This document shows positions 58,645 to 64,000 of a stretch of DNA of 64,000 bases, in pieces (position 1 is the first letter of the stretch; each line of letters opens with the position of its first letter). The DNA is from Cadophora sp. MPI-SDFR-AT-0126. Its lineage: Eukaryota; Ascomycota; Leotiomycetes; Helotiales; Ploettnerulaceae. The notes under the pieces are model-generated. The model searched no databases. It was not told the origin of the DNA and worked only from the letters and a program-made list of their open reading frames with translations. The DNA lies in assembly GCA_020747065.1 (NCBI GenBank), contig JAGMVK010000006.1, positions 124,001 to 188,000 of the forward strand. Reading direction: 5' to 3'. Position numbers and translations under genes: made by a program.

Positions 58645-59830
58645 ATGAAGTCAGATCAGATGCGGCCAGAAACAGGAGGCCTGGATTGGGTCAATTGGAA
58701 ATCTATTCTACCCTATCCACCACCTCGAAAGATTCGGCGACTTTTCCTGCGTCTGATTCCAGTTGTTGCCATAACACCGTTCGTCCTCCAGATACTGCTG
58801 GCTTATGTTGTTGGGTCAGACTTCCGGCTGCTCCCAGCAGAATTACAGCAAGTGAAGAACCTGTTGATCGTCACCGCGCACCCGGATGATGAATGTCTGT
58901 TCTTTGCGCCCAGTATATTGGGGGTGTTGGACAGAAACCCCGACACAGTCGGTGGCCTCTTGGTGATGTCCACAGGTGAGTCACGCTGGCCAGACGACCA
59001 CACTGCCACAATAGGATATTTACAGTACTGGACTGACCAGTGCCCCACAGGAAACAACGAGGGCATCGGCGAGACGAGAAAAGCCGAGCTACAAGGCTCC
59101 TGCGTGACGCTGGGGGTGGAGGAAACACGATGTGTTGCGCTGGACCGGCCGGATATTCAGGACAGCCCCAGAGTCTGGTGGGATGAAAGCTTGATTGAAA
59201 GCATCGTCAAAGAATACGTCCAAAAGTGGCATGTGGATGTGGTAAGTTTGCGGCAGTCGCTGTTTCTCTTTGACCTTGGGTACTTCTTGGGTACTTCTTC
59301 TGCTAATCTGCGGCCCCGGCTACTTCAAGATCATTACCTTTGATGAGGGAGGTGTGTCCGGACACGTCAATCATCGAGCTGTCAGCGCCGCTATTAGGTA
59401 TGTTGGGTTCACAGCCACATAACATGTTCCAGTGACATTCATGATAATCACGCCCTCGAAAACTAATTGGTACTGAGACTAATAACATCGTCGCAGGAAT
59501 TATGCAAGCACAGATGCGCACGCTCCAGCGACCTATATGCTGTCGACCACGATGCTGATCCGCAAATATACCTTTCTCCTGGATCTCCCCTTGACATCTG
59601 GGCCGTTTTCCTGGGGGATCCTGCAGGCCCTGTTCTCTCGGAGCCGGGCTAGCGATCCCGGCGGGGACAGGGGGGTTCTAGTCGCTAACACCTGGGGCCG
59701 GTACTTGGCATCAAGACAAGCTTTTGCCAAGCACACCAGCCAATATTCTTGGGATCGCAACCTGTACATGATCCTAAGTCGCTATGTTTGGTTCAATAAT
59801 CTACGGAGGGTTCGCAAGCAAACCACATAG
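58645..59830 (+). CDS. GPI12: N-acetylglucosaminyl-phosphatidylinositol de-N-acetylase (PIG-L)
   Basis: This enzyme removes acetate from GlcNAc-PI on the ER membrane, the second step of GPI-anchor synthesis. Exons 58645-58975, 59051-59241, 59330-59397 and 59497-59830 give 307 residues. The first intron (58976-59050, GTGAGT..CACAG, branch CTGAC) is 75 nt, in frame and stop-free, so it is easily misread as coding. Removing it restores V-M-S-T-G-N-N-E-G-I-G-E-T-R-K. There is one N-terminal membrane anchor (L-I-P-V-V-A-I-T-P-F-V-L-Q-I-L-L), the zinc/active-site motif A-H-P-D-D-E, and F-D-E-G-G-V-S-G-H-V-N-H-R, the second metal site of the LmbE-like fold. Length is usual for fungal PIG-L (about 300). 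The gene looks intact. The next gene is 626 bp downstream on the same strand. Confidence 0.9.
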
Positions 59831-60455
59831 GTAGATGGATCTTCTTCAGCGCCAGCGCGCGCGGAGACAGTTGGGCCGAGAAGTGCTGAGGCGTCCATTA
59901 ATTATGGAAGGAAGGTTTTGCGCTACTTCGTATTTACTAGCCCATTAATCAAGCTCGCTACATCTCGTGTCTCTCCTCGTTGGGAATCATTCAAAATCCC
60001 TCCTCAAATCGCGTCGAGGGTGCGTCATCTTCTGGAACGAGCTGTTGAGTTTAGCTTTAGTGTCAACTACCTAGCCTCAGGTCGTGCTTGCGTACAAGAT
60101 CCTCGGTATTCTGAGCCAGCCTATCAAGGCGCTCCAGGGACATTTCCCTCAATTTTATAATGCAACCCCGCCAGGGCTTCATCTGCAGACTGCTACATCC
60201 GGGCGGTCTCTAGTCAGAATTTCGTAAAGGGGGAGCTATCGGGGATGGATAATCTAATTGGGCAATCTACGGTTGTTGTACTCTAAACTGCGATCAAGTG
60301 AGTGGCGTGATTAGTGGGATAATCTGCAGCCAGTTTGTGCTCAGTCGGAGCTCTTGCTAGAATCGAACTTCTGTTGAAGCTATTTTTTCGAGACAGTGGT
60401 CGAGGCCCCCAGTTACGGGCGTTGCGTCTGAAGAAGTGATCAACGTCAACAACTT
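59831..60455. other. Intergenic between PIG-L and GT32 genes
   Basis: GC-normal. The forward ORF 59918-60160 has no family features. The last part serves as promoter of the next gene. Nothing else seen. Confidence 0.35.
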
Positions 60456-61661
60456 ATGGCACCATCTCGATTCTTCCGTCACAGCAGCAATGCAAGAGTC
60501 GTCTTGTTACTCGCATCGGTGATTCTCGCGCTGTACTGTTTTCGAACTTCTCTCAAGGTCGCCTGGGGCATTATTCGCATGCCCATGGTATGGAACGATC
60601 GCGCCACCGAGTTCCTGATCTCGAATGAGAAAGATGACTTTGACGTGTCGTTCCGGAATTACCCCAAAGAAGTCGACACGGCACTTCCTGGATATGACGA
60701 TGTTGTTCCTCCCATTCTCCATCATATCGCCCTCAGTAAGAGCTCTCCGCGAGCGAATTGGCTCGATGCGAGAGAGAGCTGTCTTCATTACCACCGGGGC
60801 TGGAAGTCGTACCTCTGGACCGACGAGAATGCGACCTCGTTCGTGGCGGAGCACTTTCCGGATGTCAAGCAGACGTGGGAGAACTACAGTTTTCCGATCC
60901 AGCAGATAGATGCCCTACGATACATGGTCTTATATCAATATGGAGGTAGGTGGGCAGTTTCCAAGAATTCAGTCCGCTGCGACTGAGATAAAGTTCTGAC
61001 GTTTCGATAGGAGTTGTACTTGATATGGATCTCAACTGTGTTCGTTCTTTAGGGCCGCTCCGCAGATTTGGCTTCGTCGCTCCAGCAGCACACCCTTCTG
61101 GTTTCTCGGTCGGTTTCATAATGGCGAGCAGACAGAATCCTTTCGTGGGACAGTTGGTGAAGAATCTCCCTGTCTACAATAAGAACTGGCTTGGACTGCC
61201 GTACACAACTGTGATGTTCAGCACAGGTTGCCATTATGCTTCGTGAGTTGCGCACTTTTCGGGCCAGGGGCTACAAATTTCATACTGACTTTTGTCATTG
61301 CAGAACTATCCACACTCTGCAACCGAACAGAACAGATTTGAAAATCCTTGCGGGGCCAGAAACAAATCCCAATTTGCACAGCCTGAATGGGAACGTTGTT
61401 ACTCCTTTGTTTCATCATCTCGGTTCCTCGTCATGGCACTCTTACGATGGTCGATTGATAGTATCACTGGGCAAGGCAGAAGTACAGATGCGCTTGTTAT
61501 TTGCGGCGATTATCTTAGCGGTTGTGGCCTTTTTGTGTCGAAAGTCGCGGCGAACTGAGTGTCGTGATCATCTGCATAAACCAGTGCTTTTGGGATATGG
61601 CGGGACGAAGAACAGGGCAACTTCTAAGGGTGCACATGCACACGAAAGTGAGCTTGTATAA
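60456..61661 (+). CDS. GT32 glycosyltransferase, MIPC synthase-like (SUR1/CSH1 family)
   Basis: Exons 60456-60945, 61011-61242 and 61304-61661 give 359 residues; introns are 65 and 61 nt. It has an N-terminal signal anchor (R-V-V-L-L-L-A-S-V-I-L-A-L-Y), then P-P-I-L-H-H-I-A-L and W-K-S-Y-L-W-T-D-E-N. The join at 60945/61011 gives Y-Q-Y-G-G-V-V-L-D-M-D-L, with the D-x-D metal-binding motif. After the second intron come L-H-S-L-N-G and F-H-H-L-G-S-S-S-W-H-S-Y-D-G, typical of fungal mannosylinositol-phosphorylceramide synthases of the Golgi. A C-terminal membrane segment (L-F-A-A-I-I-L-A-V-V-A-F-L) follows. The likely reaction is transfer of mannose from GDP-mannose to inositol phosphorylceramide; paralogs with other acceptors exist, so the substrate is inferred. 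The gene looks intact. Confidence 0.85.
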
Positions 61662-61827
61662 GTACGATTTTGGGTTTGCGGGGGAACGAGCGTCACATTG
61701 TATATATTTTGTAATTCAAGTGTAAAGCCGTTTTGAGGAATTTGGGTCCTGTTCAGGTATTGGTGTGGCCGTGGCCGGCACGCTTTGTTCAGGTTTAAGG
61801 CTACAGGTATCACTACTTCGAGGGTTA
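61662..61827. other. 3' region of GT32 gene up to transposon
   Basis: Probable 3' UTR. The target TA of the transposon is at 61826-61827, about 165 bp after the stop. Confidence 0.4.
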
Positions 61828-63686
61828 ACGTACTTGATAAGTAAGCTGGCCGTGCATGTAAGGTGGCCACGCCCCACCAAAACCACTACTTCAAGAACTA
61901 ATAACTCAATAACGAATTGAAATTATTATTATTAAACTAGGCTAATTTGAATTGAAATTAAGTGGACACGTACGGGCCGTGTGTTTGAGCGATTTACATA
62001 TACTACATGTCCGCGGTGCGCGGATTCGTCGCTCTTTAACCCCACCTGTAAACTGACCCGTAGGCTCTGTATTCGCAATTACAGATCGATTTAAGCCCTC
62101 CTGAACTGTTAAAACACCCCCCGTAGCAATATACGACCTCCGTATAGCTCTCTTCTTCTTTTGGCGTTCATTTGCAGCCCGTAACTTCTTGTTTTCGTCC
62201 GCGAGAAGGACCGCAGAGTGCATAGCTATTTAGTAACCTTTGACTAATTGTTGAATTGCACGGTCCGTAGGGCTAGAAGAACCAGCTGTACGACGTTGTA
62301 CGAAGTCTCCGATTGCCTTAGCTTGTAATTCCAACTCCTATATATTATGTGGCGTCTCTGGGACCTAAGGCGCTTGTTCGGTCGCGGGAGGAGGAGGAGG
62401 GGTAGGCGTCCGTAATTAAGTATTGAGCTTCGAGAGGACACGTTCAGGGTCGTACGGGACCAATCCAGTAGCTGCGAACCCGCTACGGACCGTATTTGAA
62501 GTTATAGACTCTATACGGGCCGTAAGATAAGCTAAAAGGAAGTCAGACTTGTTAATATAGCTAACCCCGGCCCGTATTAAGTCTTCAACTTGTCGTCCGT
62601 ATAAACGCTTAAGGACCGCAAAACAGCTAACGTTAAGAGGCTGAAGTAAATGCGACGAATGCGGTGGCATACACAGAGTAATAATACAGTGGTCTTTATA
62701 AAACAAGTCGAATTCAGGCGTTACGTAGCTTCCGTGTCCGTTAAGAATCAAAAGCCGATATACACCCTTCGTACGATCCTTTATATGCGGATGAAACACG
62801 TCCGTAAGCTAAGTTAGGCCTAATTAATCAGTCGTCTAGCTATTATCACTAACTGCAATTATCTAATCGGATAGTAAAGAGTCGAGATACTAAGAAGAGA
62901 TATGAGTTTTACCTTTAAGTATAATTATCGAGGGAAGCGACTAACCGCTCGAATTAATACACTCAATAGCCGTAACCTATTCGCGGTTCCCAGGTTAAAT
63001 CGTAACGGGCCGTAAAGCTCGTTCAGAAGCCGTAACAACCTTTGCAGTTGAGATTACGCCTATTTGAAAGCTTATCTTATTAAAGTTGTAAATATCCTCG
63101 TCTTAAATCCTATATTTTGCGATTGTATTTTGTTCGAGTCGGAACTAGTCTCGAATAACCGTAGGATCTTCGCAGATAGTACGTTTGTAATCGTATTTCC
63201 GGTTATATCGGGTCCGTAAAGAGTCGTGGCGTTGGACGAAGTTATATAGCTACCGAACTCTAATCGTACGCGTAGAAGACGCGTCCGTACCGGTTCGTTT
63301 TTAGAGAAGTAATATAGCTATAACTCGAATTGAAGCCGTACGGACTAGTAAACCTCGTTCGTCTATAGATAAAATCCAATTAACGAGCGTTAATTCCTCC
63401 ATAGCTGTGAGTTTATAGTTTATAGACCGATATTCTTATCGAGAGGGGCGTCCTTGAAAACGCGTTTAAAATATCGATTTTAGTACGTCGTACGAAGTAG
63501 CTGCGCCTCGTTAACTTATAAAATAGCCAGATTTATACGAATTGATCGTAAGAGCTATTCGCCCTTCCTTAGAAGCAAATTGAGCCTTAGTTCGTTGAGA
63601 CATGACTGGTTGAAGAAGGTAAAAGTAGTGGTTTTGGTGGGGCGTGGCCACCTTACATGCACGGCCAGCTTACTTATCAAGTACGT
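61828..63686 (-). mobile_element. Fot/pogo transposon with long TIRs
   Basis: 1859 bp with TA duplications at 61826-61827 and 63687-63688. The TIR starts ACGTACTTGATAAGTAAGCT, runs about 65 bp (through GGCCACGCCCCACCAAAACC and ACTACTT) and is near-perfect in inverted form at the right end. That is much better preserved than the other elements. The transposase (reverse strand) is described separately. Confidence 0.9.
61942..63603 (-). pseudogene. DDE transposase of Fot/pogo type, mostly readable
   Basis: It begins M-S-Q-R-T-K-A-Q-F at ATG 63603 and keeps a recognisable frame to the stop at 61942. The DDE core is intact over 127 codons (62799-62416): L-N-G-H-G-S-Y-V-T-P-E-F, M-P-P-H-S-S-H-L-L-Q-P-L, then F-A-A-T-G-L-V-P-Y-D-P-E-R. 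The C-terminus carries a CCHC zinc knuckle (C-S-I-C-x4-H-x4-C, 62010-61970) after a basic coil. Roughly ten TAA/TAG codons elsewhere block translation, fewer than in the element at 55014. First catalytic D-to-N (L-N-G-H-G) is visible, so even read-through would be inactive. Confidence 0.75.
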
Positions 63687-63688
63687 TA

Positions 63689-64000
63689 TGTCGAAGCTTC
63701 TTGAATTACCTAATCACGCCTTAATTTTCACTAGATCCCCGCGTATCGTGGTGGATGTGTCCAGCCGAGCGAGACCAACTCTTTCTTCCTTCTTTCTATT
63801 TTTCCGCGACACATTTGTTCCGTTTAACAATATTCATGATGTACGAATGAACTAAAAGGAACTTGTATATGGTTATTCACTAGCTTCATCATCACAGTTT
63901 TTTATTCTTATTTATGTTTTTTGTTGCAGACGCTGATGAAGCTCCCCCACCAGTATGAGCAGCCCAGTCCTCGCCCATGCTTATGACCGAGTTCCACAGT
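63689..64000 (-). other. Right-edge sequence with a possible 3' end of a gene
   Basis: On the reverse strand, 64000-63895 reads S-M-G-E-D-W-A-A-H-T-G-G-G-A-S-S-A-S-A-T-K-N, ending near 63898. This could be the C-terminus of a gene running off the window. The forward ORF (63580-63855) spans the TIR and is not credible. Confidence 0.25.

Noticed and set aside
59303..59769. Reverse ORFs within PIG-L exons
   Set aside because: Shadows of the PIG-L coding frame in GC-rich sequence.
1..64000. CRISPR arrays, bacterial operons or phage genes
   Set aside because: No spaced direct repeats; introns and RIP show a fungal nuclear sequence.

Overview
The window comes from a filamentous ascomycete (Pezizomycotina; a leotiomycete-like fungus is my guess, not proven). 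The reasons are short 45-90 nt spliceosomal introns with GT(A/G)AG(T) donors and CTAAC/CTGAC branch points, fungal-only families (DUF6536, HeLo-like STAND N-termini, fungal 7-TM proteins), and heavy repeat-induced point mutation (RIP). In the RIP-affected stretches nearly every stop in a recognisable frame is a TAA or TAG sitting where CAA or CAG is expected, and the sequence is rich in TpA.

The layout alternates GC-normal gene islands with AT-rich, RIP-mutated transposon graveyards. 1-4042: RIP'd repeats ending in the 3' end of a Tad1-like LINE. 4043-12397: gene island with a frameshifted GPI-anchored secreted protein, an intact HeLo-like plus five-repeat protein (immune or heterokaryon-type), a decayed NACHT/zinc-finger NLR-like gene and a LINE fragment. 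12398-13134: a TA-flanked MITE. 13135-17580: RIP'd sequence. 17580-23520: a cluster of broken metabolic genes (fatty acyl-CoA reductase, carboxylesterase, epoxide hydrolase, GNAT) followed by an intact DUF6536 membrane protein. 23780-32724: remnants of Fot/pogo, gag-like and Copia elements and a complete Tc1-like element. 32727-36350: a small island with an intact 7-TM protein. 36928-45357: a RIP'd Copia element with two LTRs. 45358-52100: degraded repeats including a Helitron with Rep sequence, a 169-bp tandem repeat and a 40-base poly-G tract. 52480-61830: a gene island with a fungal 7-TM protein, a protein-kinase pseudogene split by a Fot/pogo element, a PIG-L (GPI12) de-N-acetylase and a GT32 MIPC-synthase-like glycosyltransferase. 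61828-63686: a second Fot/pogo element, still largely readable.

Five genes look intact: the HeLo-like repeat protein, the DUF6536 protein, the 34-35 kb 7-TM protein, the PIG-L gene and the GT32 gene. The last two act on inositol-containing lipids (GPI anchors and inositol-phosphoceramides) and lie tandem on the same strand. The HeLo-like gene and the NLR-like gene lie next to each other and suggest a remnant of a fungal self/non-self recognition locus. Several broken genes carry single-base frameshifts in homopolymers, so some 'pseudogenes' could be assembly indels; others have RIP-type nonsense codons or insertions and are certainly dead.
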